Assembly (NCBI GenBank): GCA_965656535.1
Contig: CBFHKX010000005.1
Span: 124,001-188,000, forward strand
Direction: 5' to 3'
From: Lishizhenia sp965656535
GTDB taxonomy: Bacteria; Bacteroidota; Bacteroidia; Flavobacteriales_D; Crocinitomicaceae
Length of the DNA stretch: 64,000 bases
A program made the translations under genes and the position numbers. The notes beneath the pieces are model-generated. The model worked only from the letters and a program-made list of their open reading frames with translations, had not been told where the DNA came from and did no database searches. Positions 18,510 to 27,787 of this stretch are shown piece by piece. Each line of letters starts with the position of its first letter. Position 1 is the stretch's first letter.

Positions 18510-21500
18510 ATGAAGAAATTACTCGTTTATTCCTTATTTTTTTGTTTTTCCTTTTTAGGACAAGCTCAAAACTATCAATTTAAATATTTTGATAAGAACG
18601 AAGGTATTGAGGAGCCTTACATTTATGCAATTGACCAAGACGAAAATGGTTTATTATGGCTTGCTACAAGTGGAGGTGTTAAAATTTATGACGGCTACCA
18701 ATTTGAAACGCTAGAAATACCTAATAAAGAAAACGACCATTTTATAAAAAGTTTAAGCATTATTGGTAAAACGAAATTAATCGGCACAAACATAGGTAGC
18801 CTTTATTTAATATTTGAAGATGGCTCTCAAAAAAAACTCACTCCCTCTGGTAATTCAGCGCCTATAAATCAAATTATAAAATCAGACTCAGGCTTCTTTG
18901 CGTTATCCCAAAACGGCGATTTTTACATCGTTGATTTTAACGGAAATCTTCGCCAATTTCAACTAAAAACCAATCAAATTTACCGAACTTTAGTGCTGCA
19001 CAACGATCAACTTTTCTTTGGAACAAATAAAGGAGTTTATGAATATAAATTTGTGGATAAAGATTTACATTATTCTTCTATGCTTATGGCGTTTCAAGGA
19101 GAAAACGTTGACATTTTAAAAAGCATCAATCAAACACTTTTCGTAGGAACAGTCTCGAATGGATTATTAGCTTACAAAGGAGATAAAAAACTTACACTAG
19201 AACTAGGCGAAAATCTACAAACAGAACACATTAAAGATATCATTGAGCATTTTGGCTCCCTCTACGTGAGCACCTTTGGAAATGGTGTATTTCGCATAAA
19301 ATCAATGAAAGGCGAGAATTCTATAAACCAAGATCAAAACTTAGATCCTTACTCTAACCTTAACTCCAACTATATTAACACACTTTTTATTGACAAAGAA
19401 AATACACTTTGGTTAGGAAGTTATGGCGATGGATTAATTCGGCTGCATAACCAAGAGTTTGTTACTTATGATTATAAAAAAGACCTTACCAACCAGCGTA
19501 TATCGACCCTTTACGTAAATAAAAACAAAAAGTATATCGGAGTCTTTGGTAAAGTATATGTGCTTTCACAAATAGGAACTTCATCGTCAACTAATCTTGA
19601 ACAATATGCGCTTAGCGAAGGGATACCAGATGATAAAATCACCTCAATAGTAAGCTCAACGTTTGAAGATATTTATATTGGAACTAAGCAAAATGGACTC
19701 TTTGTAAAGAAAGTAGGCAGTAAAGTATTTGAGCCTATTTTTTTAGGTAATGACAGACTATCTAAAAAAGTTAATCAACTATCTTTTATTGATAACACAC
19801 TTTTTGTATCCACAGCAAATGGATTAATCTTAATACAAAAAGATGGTGTTATCTCTAAAAAGTACTCAACAGAAAATGGCTTACCTTACAATAACATTAA
19901 GGGCGTTCAAAAGACTTCGTATGGCATAATCATCTTAACAAGCTGCTCTTCTATTCCTGTTCTTTCTAACAACCAATTTAAGTACATTAAAGTACCGGCA
20001 GATATTGGTATCACAGACTTTACAGGTGTAACTGAAGTAAATAAACAACTCTATTTTTCTACTTTGGGTAAAGGCGTAGTTGTTTATAATAAAAATCAAA
20101 CTTTTCAATTAATTACAAGACAGGACGGACTAAAATCTGAATATTGCTACGGAATAAAAAAAGACATTCTAAATAAGATTTGGATTACACACCGTGGAGG
20201 AATAAGCAGTTACGTACCTACTATAAATCAAACACGCGCATACAATGAAAACTCTTTTATAGAAAAAACATTTGAACCAAACAGCATTAGCCAAGATGAC
20301 CAACAAAACTTATGGTTTGGATATAACAATGGTGCTATAAAATATAATCCTTACCTCGATAATATTCAAGACAATAAACCCTCCTTACTTTTTGATAAAA
20401 TAAGTATAAATGATTCTATCAAAATAGAGAATAATTTATTGGAAGAATATGGTAAAAAGAAGGTTCATTTCTACATTAAAGGAATTAGTATTCGGAACCC
20501 TAATGATGTGTATTATCAATATAAATTAGTAGGCTATGAAGAAGATTGGTCGGCACCTACTAAACAAAACTACATTCAATACAATCAATTATACGACGGT
20601 GAATATACATTGTATGTTAGAGCCAAAATATTCAACAAAGGAACTTGGACGAGTCCACAAAAAATTGCTTTTCTTAAAATAAAAAAGCCAATTTGGAAAT
20701 ATATCTGGTTCTACCTCTCAATTTTTATTCTAGTTGCCCTCGGAACACTACTTTTTGTCAATTGGCGAACCGCACAATTTAAAAAACAGAATATAATTCT
20801 TGAAGAAAAACTTCAGAATAGAACGAAAGAAATTATTGCCCAAAGAAATGAGCTTGCCCTGCAAAACAAAGATATCTCTGATAGTATTACGTATGCGAAA
20901 AGAATACAAAATTCTATTTTATCTGATCACAGTATACTTAGTGATAATTTCGCAGACAGTTTTATTTGCCTGCAGCCAAAAGACGTAGTAAGCGGAGATT
21001 TTTACTGGTTTGACAAAAGAGGAGAAAAACTATATCTAGCCTGCGCCGATGCAACCGGACATGGTGTACCAGGTGCATTTATGAGTATTATTGGCAGCTC
21101 TTTAATTAAAGAAATTGCATCTGACCCAAATGTTACCACTCCTGATATTTTCTTAGATAAGTTAGACTACAGGGTAGATGAACTACTAGGGCAAACAGGA
21201 AAAGAAGGAGATGGACGAGATGGAATGGACATTTCATTTTTAGAGATAGACCTTGAGAATCAAATGCTAAGGTGTTCAAGTGCACTGCGCCCTGTTTATA
21301 TAATTAGAAATAACAACCTTATAGAGATCAAGCCCAACAGATATCCTGTTGGTGGAGGCTTTCCATATGAGAATAAAAAATTCACGTTAAACGAGTTTCA
21401 ACTGCAGGCTGGAGATATTCTTTACCAATTTTCCGATGGATATGCAGACCAATTTGGTGGTTCAAAGGGTAAAAAAATGAGAATAAAGCCCTTTAAAAAA

Positions 21501-21626
21501 CTACTCTTAGAAATACATACAGATCCATTAATGCTTCAAAAAGAAAAACTGTTCGATTTCTTTAATGCATGGAAGGGCGAACTTGAACAAGTAGACGATA
21601 TTTTAATTATTGGAGTAAAGATTTAA
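18510..21626 (+). CDS. Propeller-domain sensor with SpoIIE-type serine phosphatase output
   Basis: 1038 residues. Signal peptide at 1-19; two-component-regulator propeller repeats over about 20-620 (for example DENGLLWLATSGGVKIYDG, KENTLWLGSYGDGLIRL); Y_Y_Y domain at about 650-725; one membrane helix at about 730-752; a coiled linker; and a PP2C/SpoIIE phosphatase at about 795-1038. Metal-binding motifs SGDFYWF (828-834) and DATGHGVPGAF (from 847) are present. It would sense something in the periplasm and dephosphorylate a serine or threonine on a cytoplasmic protein, typically an anti-sigma antagonist. It ends the five-gene unit, so the surface system may feed back on gene expression. No anti-sigma gene lies nearby. 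Confidence 0.92.
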   Translation: MKKLLVYSLFFCFSFLGQAQNYQFKYFDKNEGIEEPYIYAIDQDENGLLWLATSGGVKIYDGYQFETLEIPNKENDHFIKSLSIIGKTKLIGTNIGSLYLIFEDGSQKKLTPSGNSAPINQIIKSDSGFFALSQNGDFYIVDFNGNLRQFQLKTNQIYRTLVLHNDQLFFGTNKGVYEYKFVDKDLHYSSMLMAFQGENVDILKSINQTLFVGTVSNGLLAYKGDKKLTLELGENLQTEHIKDIIEHFGSLYVSTFGNGVFRIKSMKGENSINQDQNLDPYSNLNSNYINTLFIDKENTLWLGSYGDGLIRLHNQEFVTYDYKKDLTNQRISTLYVNKNKKYIGVFGKVYVLSQIGTSSSTNLEQYALSEGIPDDKITSIVSSTFEDIYIGTKQNGLFVKKVGSKVFEPIFLGNDRLSKKVNQLSFIDNTLFVSTANGLILIQKDGVISKKYSTENGLPYNNIKGVQKTSYGIIILTSCSSIPVLSNNQFKYIKVPADIGITDFTGVTEVNKQLYFSTLGKGVVVYNKNQTFQLITRQDGLKSEYCYGIKKDILNKIWITHRGGISSYVPTINQTRAYNENSFIEKTFEPNSISQDDQQNLWFGYNNGAIKYNPYLDNIQDNKPSLLFDKISINDSIKIENNLLEEYGKKKVHFYIKGISIRNPNDVYYQYKLVGYEEDWSAPTKQNYIQYNQLYDGEYTLYVRAKIFNKGTWTSPQKIAFLKIKKPIWKYIWFYLSIFILVALGTLLFVNWRTAQFKKQNIILEEKLQNRTKEIIAQRNELALQNKDISDSITYAKRIQNSILSDHSILSDNFADSFICLQPKDVVSGDFYWFDKRGEKLYLACADATGHGVPGAFMSIIGSSLIKEIASDPNVTTPDIFLDKLDYRVDELLGQTGKEGDGRDGMDISFLEIDLENQMLRCSSALRPVYIIRNNNLIEIKPNRYPVGGGFPYENKKFTLNEFQLQAGDILYQFSDGYADQFGGSKGKKMRIKPFKKLLLEIHTDPLMLQKEKLFDFFNAWKGELEQVDDILIIGVKI

Positions 21627-21679
21627 TAGAACTTTTACACAAACTTTTATCTTTTTGCTGTTTTTAATAATCATCCTAT

Positions 21680-21687
21680 TAATTTTG
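21680..21687 (+). promoter_or_regulatory. -7 box four bases before the glyS ATG
   Basis: TAATTTTG, a full match to TAnnTTTG, then TCTT, then ATG. A TTG at 21655-21657 is 22 bases upstream, slightly beyond the usual spacing. The geometry predicts a leaderless glyS mRNA. Confidence 0.5.
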
Positions 21688-21691
21688 TCTT

Positions 21692-23233
21692 ATGGACAAG
21701 AAAGAAGACAATCTAAAAGACGTAATTTCTCACGCAAAAGAATACGGATACATATTCCCATCCTCAGAAATATATGATGGTTTGGCTGCGACTTATGACT
21801 ATGGTCAATTAGGAGCTGAATTAAAAAATAATATCAAAACATATTGGTGGAAATCTATGGTGCAGATGCACGAAAATATTGTTGGAATTGACGCATCCAT
21901 TTTTATGCATCCAGAAACTTGGAAAGCATCTGGTCATGTTGATGCATTTAATGATCCACTCATAGACAATAAAGATTCTAAGAAAAGATATAGAGCAGAT
22001 GTTTTAATCGAAGATCATGTAGAAAAATACCGTGCAAAAATTGAAAAAGATGTAGCCAAAGGTATTAAACGATTTGGTGCAGACTTTGACGAAGCTCAAT
22101 TTAAAGCCACAAACCCAAATGTTTTAAGAAATCAAGCCAAAATTGAAGAGATTGAGCAAAAAATGGTAGACACTTTAGGGAAAGATGACTTAGAAGGTGT
22201 AAAAGCATTAATCGAGGAACTCGGAATTGCTTGTCCTGTTTCTGGCTCTAAAAACTGGACAGAAGTAAGGCAGTTTAATTTAATGTTTTCTACCGAAATG
22301 GGTTCTTTGGCTGGAGATTCTTCAACAATTTATCTACGACCCGAAACGGCACAAGGTATTTTTGTAAATTATCTAAATGTTCAAAAATCGGGAAGAATGA
22401 AAATTCCTTTTGGAATTGCTCAAATTGGTAAGGCATTTAGAAATGAAATAATTGCACGTCAATTTATTTTTAGAATGCGCGAATTTGAACAGATGGAAAT
22501 GCAATTCTTTGTTCAACCTGGAACGCAGCTAGAGTGGTTTAACAAGTGGAAAGAAACACGAATTAAATGGCACAAAGCGCTTAATCTAGGAGAAGAAAAA
22601 TACAGGTTTCACGACCATATCAAAATGGCACATTATGCTGATGCAGCAACAGATATTGAGTTTGATTTCCCAATGGGATTTAAAGAGTTAGAAGGTATAC
22701 ACTCTAGAACAGATTTTGATTTAAAGCAACACGAGAAACACTCTGGAAAAAAATTACAGTACTTTGATCCAGAATTAAACGAGAATTACACACCTTTTGT
22801 AATTGAAACATCTGTAGGATTAGATAGAATGTTCTTAGCCGTTTTAGGAAGTGCTTTAAAAACTGAAAAACTAGAAGGTGGAAAAGAAAGAGTTGTTCTG
22901 AATTTACCACCGGCTTTAGCTCCTTACAAAGCAGCAATTTTACCTTTAGTTAAAAAAGATGGTTTACCGGAGAAGGCAAAAGAAATTATGAGAAAATTAC
23001 AGCTCGATTTCAATTGCCAGTACGACGAAAAAGACACTGTTGGAAAAAGATACCGAAGACAAGATGCCATTGGTACACCTTTTCATATTTGTGTAGACCA
23101 TCAAACATTAGAAGATAATACGGTTACGGTAAGAGATAGAGATACAATGGAACAAACGCGGGTTAACGTAGATGCTTTGTCTGAAATAATTGGAGAAAAA
23201 GCAACTATAAAAAGCTTATTACTTAACCAATAG
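21692..23233 (+). CDS. glyS: Glycine-tRNA ligase (homodimeric type)
   Basis: 513 residues. Class II synthetase of the alpha2 type found in Bacteroidota, archaea and eukaryotes rather than the alpha2-beta2 form of E. coli. The start YIFPSSEIYDG, motif 2 (IGKAFRNEI), FRMREFEQMEMQFF and the C-terminal anticodon domain with DKDT-like and DRDTMEQTRV segments are all present. Single gene with a terminator directly behind. Confidence 0.96.
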   Translation: MDKKEDNLKDVISHAKEYGYIFPSSEIYDGLAATYDYGQLGAELKNNIKTYWWKSMVQMHENIVGIDASIFMHPETWKASGHVDAFNDPLIDNKDSKKRYRADVLIEDHVEKYRAKIEKDVAKGIKRFGADFDEAQFKATNPNVLRNQAKIEEIEQKMVDTLGKDDLEGVKALIEELGIACPVSGSKNWTEVRQFNLMFSTEMGSLAGDSSTIYLRPETAQGIFVNYLNVQKSGRMKIPFGIAQIGKAFRNEIIARQFIFRMREFEQMEMQFFVQPGTQLEWFNKWKETRIKWHKALNLGEEKYRFHDHIKMAHYADAATDIEFDFPMGFKELEGIHSRTDFDLKQHEKHSGKKLQYFDPELNENYTPFVIETSVGLDRMFLAVLGSALKTEKLEGGKERVVLNLPPALAPYKAAILPLVKKDGLPEKAKEIMRKLQLDFNCQYDEKDTVGKRYRRQDAIGTPFHICVDHQTLEDNTVTVRDRDTMEQTRVNVDALSEIIGEKATIKSLLLNQ

Positions 23234-23249
23234 TAAATGAAATCAACAT

Positions 23250-23281
23250 AAAAAAGCATCATTTAATATGATGCTTTTTTT
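23250..23281. terminator. Bidirectional terminator between glyS and the hydroxylase-family gene
   Basis: GCATCAT (23256-23262) and ATGATGC (23268-23274) form a stem with a five-base loop, flanked by six A and seven T, so it works on both strands for two converging genes. Confidence 0.88.
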
Positions 23282-23294
23282 ATGAATTATATTT

Positions 23295-24191
23295 TTATAC
23301 CGTTTTTTTCTTTCTTTGAAAAGGTGCTATCAATTGTTTTACGAATTTTTCAGGGTAATTTTCATCATTTTCAAAACCCAGCTCAATATTTGCTCCGTCA
23401 TACGGCACATAGTCTGTCTTAAAAATGTAATCCCAAATACTCAAAGAGATACCAAAGTTCATCCCTTTTTGATGGGTTTCTGGCAAGGCTTTACTGTGGT
23501 GCCAAATATGCATTTTAGGATTGTTTAAAATGTACCTGAATAATCCATAGTCCCACCCCACATTAGCATGATTAAGGTGCCCAATTAATATAGAAATTGC
23601 GTAAATTATGAATGCATATTCTAGCTTAAACCCAAAAATGAGAGAAAGAAAAATATAGAGTGTAGATTTATAAAAAACATTCTCCATAAAATGAAATCTA
23701 AAATGCGCTGCAAATCCCATTTGCTTAACAGAATGATGTACCTTATGAAATTTCCATAGCCATGGAATACGGTGCAGTGCATTATGCACAGTCCATTGAA
23801 TAAAATCTGCTAAAATAAAATACAACAATAATTGCCAACCCCAATGCCAGCCTGAAAGATCAAGGAGTGTTGTCTCTTGCACTCCTAAATAGATGAAAGT
23901 ATCCTTTAAGAGCACAGATGTTACTTCGCTTAGGGCTATAAAAAAAAGTAGATTAACAATAAAGAAATTGAAAAACATATAAAACGCATCTAACCAAAAA
24001 TCTTTTCTAATTACCTTTTGGTCTTTTCTCCATGGTTTATACATTTCTAATAACCAAACCAATAAGGAAACAATTATAAGGTAATAAAAATAATTTAAGT
24101 CTCCATTAAAAATAGGTTGAACAATACTTTTCCAAAAGTAGTTTGCATAATTGGTATATGCCTTTTCTATTATTTCCCAATAGTTACTCAT
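23295..24191 (-). CDS. Sterol desaturase/fatty acid hydroxylase superfamily protein
   Basis: 298 residues, an integral membrane di-iron enzyme by motif content. Helices lie at about 30-48, 70-95, 115-135 and 165-200. Histidine clusters characteristic of the family are HNALH, FHKVHHS, HLNHAN and IWHHSKALPETHQKG. Members hydroxylate or desaturate lipids such as sterols, carotenoids or fatty acids using oxygen; the substrate cannot be decided. Its ATG overlaps the end of the broken rhodanese gene, so the two form one unit. Confidence 0.88.
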   Translation of the reverse strand: MSNYWEIIEKAYTNYANYFWKSIVQPIFNGDLNYFYYLIIVSLLVWLLEMYKPWRKDQKVIRKDFWLDAFYMFFNFFIVNLLFFIALSEVTSVLLKDTFIYLGVQETTLLDLSGWHWGWQLLLYFILADFIQWTVHNALHRIPWLWKFHKVHHSVKQMGFAAHFRFHFMENVFYKSTLYIFLSLIFGFKLEYAFIIYAISILIGHLNHANVGWDYGLFRYILNNPKMHIWHHSKALPETHQKGMNFGISLSIWDYIFKTDYVPYDGANIELGFENDENYPEKFVKQLIAPFQRKKKTV

Positions 24192-24479
24192 GATATTTTC
24201 TCATTTTATTAATTGAGCCTCCATTATACGCTTCAATCCCTGCTTTTTGTAATACCTTTTTAGCTATTCCTGAGCGCACACCCGAAAGCAGACACACACA
24301 AAGGGCTTATCAATTTCGATGAGCTCTTCTATTCTATTTTTAAGTTCTGGTAAAGGAATTAATACTGAGCCAGAAACTGTATCTTTAGCTGTTTCATCAG
24401 CATTACGAACATCTAACAAAAGTGCTCCTTTTGTAAATAACTCTTTGAAATATGTTCGATTAAAAAGGGATGAAATCAT
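24184..24479 (-). pseudogene. Rhodanese-domain protein with a single-base frameshift in the active-site loop
   Basis: The annotated frame from ATG 24479 gives 71 residues (ALLLDVRNADE, IPLPELKNRIEE) and then goes out of frame right at the catalytic cysteine. Reading one frame over from there gives SGVRSGIAKKVLQKAG, then EAYNGGSINKM and a TAA at 24184-24186. One extra base in the AAA run at 24285-24287 would restore C-x-S-G-V-R-S, the rhodanese active loop, and a protein of about 98 residues whose stop overlaps the next ATG. Either the gene is newly inactivated or a homopolymer base was lost in sequencing. Rhodaneses carry sulfur on that cysteine. Confidence 0.88.
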
Positions 24480-24483
24480 AGTA

Positions 24484-24491
24484 CAAATTTA
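24484..24491 (-). promoter_or_regulatory. -7 box four bases before the rhodanese ATG
   Basis: TAAATTTG on the minus strand, then TACT, then ATG. Full match to TAnnTTTG with leaderless spacing. It is back to back with the protease promoter at 24557. Confidence 0.5.
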
Positions 24492-24556
24492 GTCGAAATC
24501 TACCTAACATACTTACACTTTTAGTCGATTATTTAAATATTTACTACAATTATTCG

Positions 24557-24564
24557 TAGTTTTG
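24557..24564 (+). promoter_or_regulatory. -7 box upstream of the first M48 protease gene
   Basis: TAGTTTTG, a full match to TAnnTTTG, 21 bases before the ATG at 24586. A TTG codon at 24562 lies inside this box, which argues against using it as a start. Confidence 0.5.
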
Positions 24565-24585
24565 GTACCTAAGCCTGCTTTTAAT

Positions 24586-26823
24586 ATGTTCAGAACATTT
24601 ACTTTTTTATTCAGTCTTTTACCCTTTTTATGTTTTAATCAAGTTGACTTTGATAACTACCAACCTATACAATCGAAAGGGGAAACTCCCGAACTTTTTT
24701 CTTCTCATATTTTAGACAAAATAGAGGTAGAATTAAAAAACGACTACGATTTATCCAAAAAAGAGAAAAAAGATTTTGTTACCCAACGCAGTTATGCGTT
24801 AGATTCATTGCTCCATTCCGGATATGTAATTTACGGAGATGAATTAAGTACATATATTCAAGACCTTGCTCAGGTTCTTTTAAAAGACGAGCCTGAACTG
24901 TTTTCAGAACTTAACTTTTTCGTGTTAAAGTCCAACATATCCAATGCTTTTATAACTCCAAACGGCAGTATATTTTTCACCTCAGGATTAATAGCACAAA
25001 TGGTTTCTGAAAGCGATGTAGCCTTTGTTCTCGCACATGAAATTAGTCACTACACAGAAAAGCACAACCTAAAAGCGTACAAAAATTACAAAGAAGTCTT
25101 AAACAACGGAAGAGATGTAAACAAACAAATTAAAAGTTTAAGTACGTATAGCAAAGAGAATGAGTTTGAAGCCGATGAAATTGGAATTTTACGCTATTTA
25201 AAAGCAGGCTATAAAAAGGAAAACTTAAATAGAGTATTTGACATTCTAAAGTATTCACATTTACCAATTGATGAAATTAAGGTAGAAAAATCTTTAATCG
25301 CGGGAGACCTCGCCTTTATTCCTGACAGTTACTTTGTTCAAACTAAATTTAACATAGACACTAAAGAGAATTATGACGATGAATACCAAACACACCCTAA
25401 CATAGAAAAAAGAAAAAACCATGTTAAAACAGTGCAAAAAGAAAGCATAAATTTAGATGGAAATACCGATTTCCTTCTGGGTGAAGAGCGATTTAAAGAG
25501 ATTAGGAAAATTGCTCGTTTCGAACGAATAAGAAACTGGCTATACGTTAAAAAATACGCACGCTGCATTTACGAGATAGAAATACTACAGCAATACTATG
25601 GAAATAGTAAATACCTTACAATTTCTAACGCACAAGCATGGTATGGATTGCAGATTGCAGCCGAACAAAATAAATTAACTGATTGCTATACTAAACCTCA
25701 AAAAACCGAAGGTAAAATAAGAGTTTTAAACCAAGTTTTTGAAAATCTTACACCGACCGAAGTAATCGTTTTAGGCTTACGAAACATTACAGATGCCTTA
25801 GGAAAGTATCCAAACAATGAATATTTAATCGACCTACATCAAAAAGCATTAGTAAAACTAATAAACAATGACTTTAACTTAACGGACTATTCTTCTAGAA
25901 CTTTTCAAGAAGAAGCTGCTTTGCTCGAAGAAATTAAAAATGATAGTACAAATATGTACAACGAACAAATTATTGATTTGAATAGCGAAGCCTACAAAAA
26001 GCTTAGTAAATATGAGAAAATTAAAATAAAGGAAAGAATTAACAACGCGTCTAACAAGTCAAGCCAACTTTTTAAAACAAACCAGAAGATTGATACAGCC
26101 AAGTATCATTTTTATGCATTGAGTGATTTAGTTAAAAGTGGAGCATTAGAGCGCTGTTATAAAAAATCAAAAGAAAACAAACAAGAGAATCCAAATACAG
26201 ATTTAAAGAAGGAGAAAAGAGAAAAAGTAGCAGATGTAAATTCTGTAGCTATAGTAGAACCATTTATATATGCAGATAAATCTAGACTTTTTGGACACAG
26301 TGAGAAACAAATAGATAAAATCTTAGAGATGGAATCTAAGTTTGCAGCAGCCCTAAATCGTTACCAAAAATCTATGCCAACGGAAATTAAGCAATTTACC
26401 AAAGCAGGTGGCGGAACAATAAATGCAGAAGCATTTAACTATAAATCTGCATTATTACGCATGCTTTACCAACAATTTGGAGAAGAAAAGAAAGAAATTC
26501 TTGTAACGGATTACGAACTTTTTTACACATTAAGCAGTGTCCATAATACAGACTACATAATTTTTCCATATTTAAAATATAATAAAAACAGATCCGCTTT
26601 CTTAGGTATTCCGTTTTTGTGTGCTTATCCGATCGCTCCCTTAATCATTAAAGTAATGATAGACATTTACCAAACTACAACCATTGGATATGTAGTTTAC
26701 GATACAAAATCAAATCGCTTTTTAATAGAAGATACAATAGATTACAATGGAAAACTAAGGAAAATGAAAATTCAGGCTAAGCTGTATGAACTAATTAAAA
26801 CACTTGAGTACAATGCATTTTAA
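24586..26823 (+). CDS. M48-type zinc metalloprotease with unassigned C-terminal region (copy 1)
   Basis: 745 residues from ATG 24586, chosen over an upstream TTG because it gives a clean signal peptide (MFRTFTFLFSLLPFLCFNQ) and clears the promoter box. Zinc motif HEISH at 151-155 with a downstream ENEFEADEIG (third ligand probably E193) is the M48 peptidase core, as in the periplasmic protease BepA. Residues about 300-470 are helical; a motif KLSKYEKIKIKE precedes a linker; residues about 570-745 form a domain with a hydrophobic segment near 675-705 that I do not recognise. It is paralogous over its whole length to the protein at 27788. Likely periplasmic. Confidence 0.85.
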   Translation: MFRTFTFLFSLLPFLCFNQVDFDNYQPIQSKGETPELFSSHILDKIEVELKNDYDLSKKEKKDFVTQRSYALDSLLHSGYVIYGDELSTYIQDLAQVLLKDEPELFSELNFFVLKSNISNAFITPNGSIFFTSGLIAQMVSESDVAFVLAHEISHYTEKHNLKAYKNYKEVLNNGRDVNKQIKSLSTYSKENEFEADEIGILRYLKAGYKKENLNRVFDILKYSHLPIDEIKVEKSLIAGDLAFIPDSYFVQTKFNIDTKENYDDEYQTHPNIEKRKNHVKTVQKESINLDGNTDFLLGEERFKEIRKIARFERIRNWLYVKKYARCIYEIEILQQYYGNSKYLTISNAQAWYGLQIAAEQNKLTDCYTKPQKTEGKIRVLNQVFENLTPTEVIVLGLRNITDALGKYPNNEYLIDLHQKALVKLINNDFNLTDYSSRTFQEEAALLEEIKNDSTNMYNEQIIDLNSEAYKKLSKYEKIKIKERINNASNKSSQLFKTNQKIDTAKYHFYALSDLVKSGALERCYKKSKENKQENPNTDLKKEKREKVADVNSVAIVEPFIYADKSRLFGHSEKQIDKILEMESKFAAALNRYQKSMPTEIKQFTKAGGGTINAEAFNYKSALLRMLYQQFGEEKKEILVTDYELFYTLSSVHNTDYIIFPYLKYNKNRSAFLGIPFLCAYPIAPLIIKVMIDIYQTTTIGYVVYDTKSNRFLIEDTIDYNGKLRKMKIQAKLYELIKTLEYNAF

Positions 26824-27709
26824 TAAAAAACATATTCTGCTTTTAATTCTTATCTCTTTATTTCATCTAACTAGTACGGCGCAACTATACGGTTATTTTG
26901 GGAGAAACAATGGAATCGCAATAAAAACCCAAATCAGTGCCCATATGATTGGCTTACTAAATGGTTCGTCTATAATTGTTGGGGAAGAACCAGATAAATT
27001 AACAGAACGGATTGCAAATAATTACCGAGCATCAAATATAAAACACGGATTTGGATTTGAATATTTTAGAATACTATCTAATCGCTTAAAAATTGGAGGA
27101 GGATTTACAACATACGACTTTAATGTTTTTCATCCTTCAGGTTTTTTTAATACAAGCTCTAAATTTCACCTTCCACAAAATGCTAATTTATCTAGTAGCT
27201 ACCGAGTTCTAGACCTTAGTATGATCCGAGCAAAAAGACAATATATCGAACTGTTTACAGAGTTTTCTGCAAATAAAAATCAAAATGTAGCTTTTAGCCT
27301 AACCCACCGATTAGGAATAAGACTAGGACAAAGTTTAATTTTATCAGAATCTACAGTCGTTCAATATCGTGTAGAAGATTTTTTCAATAATAACTCTGAG
27401 ATTGAATATAGAGAAACTCCTATGAATTTAGTCGTAAATTCGGATGAAGTTAATTTGAATCACATTCAGCTACTTTATGCAATTGCCGGACAAATTATGA
27501 TTAACAAATCACTAGCTCTAAGAACTGCCTTAAATATTAACATTGGCCCAAACTTTATAACCCGCGACTATTTTTTTAAAAACTATAAAGGAAATGAAAA
27601 CAGTAGCAATTCACTACTGTTTCATCCAGATGAATTTAAACACATGGTAAACTATCAACTTTTTAGTAATTTCTTAACGTTAGACATAGGATTAAACTAT
27701 GCTTTTTAA
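26813..27709 (+). CDS. Predicted outer-membrane beta-barrel protein, protease partner (copy 1)
   Basis: 298 residues from ATG 26813; a TTG three codons upstream is less likely. It overlaps the protease gene by 11 bases. Signal peptide ILLLILISLFHLTSTAQ, mature start YGYFGRNNG, then alternating amphipathic strands and a terminal phenylalanine after LDIGLNYAF, the usual last strand of outer-membrane barrels. It shares GYFG, NINIGP and the C-terminal strand with the protein at 30074. No family name is known to me. The overlap ties its job to the protease: substrate, membrane anchor or outlet are all open. Confidence 0.75.
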   Translation: MHFNKKHILLLILISLFHLTSTAQLYGYFGRNNGIAIKTQISAHMIGLLNGSSIIVGEEPDKLTERIANNYRASNIKHGFGFEYFRILSNRLKIGGGFTTYDFNVFHPSGFFNTSSKFHLPQNANLSSSYRVLDLSMIRAKRQYIELFTEFSANKNQNVAFSLTHRLGIRLGQSLILSESTVVQYRVEDFFNNNSEIEYRETPMNLVVNSDEVNLNHIQLLYAIAGQIMINKSLALRTALNINIGPNFITRDYFFKNYKGNENSSNSLLFHPDEFKHMVNYQLFSNFLTLDIGLNYAF

Positions 27710-27731
27710 CCCGGGCAAATTAGTTCTACAG

Positions 27732-27760
27732 TTGCATTCCTTTCTATATTTCTATATTTG
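27732..27760 (+). promoter_or_regulatory. Bacteroidota-type promoter of the second protease-barrel pair
   Basis: TTG (27732-27734), 18 bases, then TATATTTG (27753-27760): a full match to TTG-N17-19-TAnnTTTG. The -7 box ends 27 bases before the ATG at 27788 and covers a possible TTG start at 27758, which is therefore rejected. The second pair can be expressed independently of the first. Confidence 0.82.
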
Positions 27761-27787
27761 TTGCCATATATTAACCAAAATTCAATT

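Noticed and set aside
24562..24585. TTG start at 24562 for the first M48 protease
   Set aside because: It falls inside the -7 promoter box and would place polar residues before the signal peptide; ATG 24586 is better.
27758..27787. TTG start at 27758 for the second M48 protease
   Set aside because: The codon is the last three bases of the TATATTTG promoter box; ATG 27788 begins a clean signal peptide.
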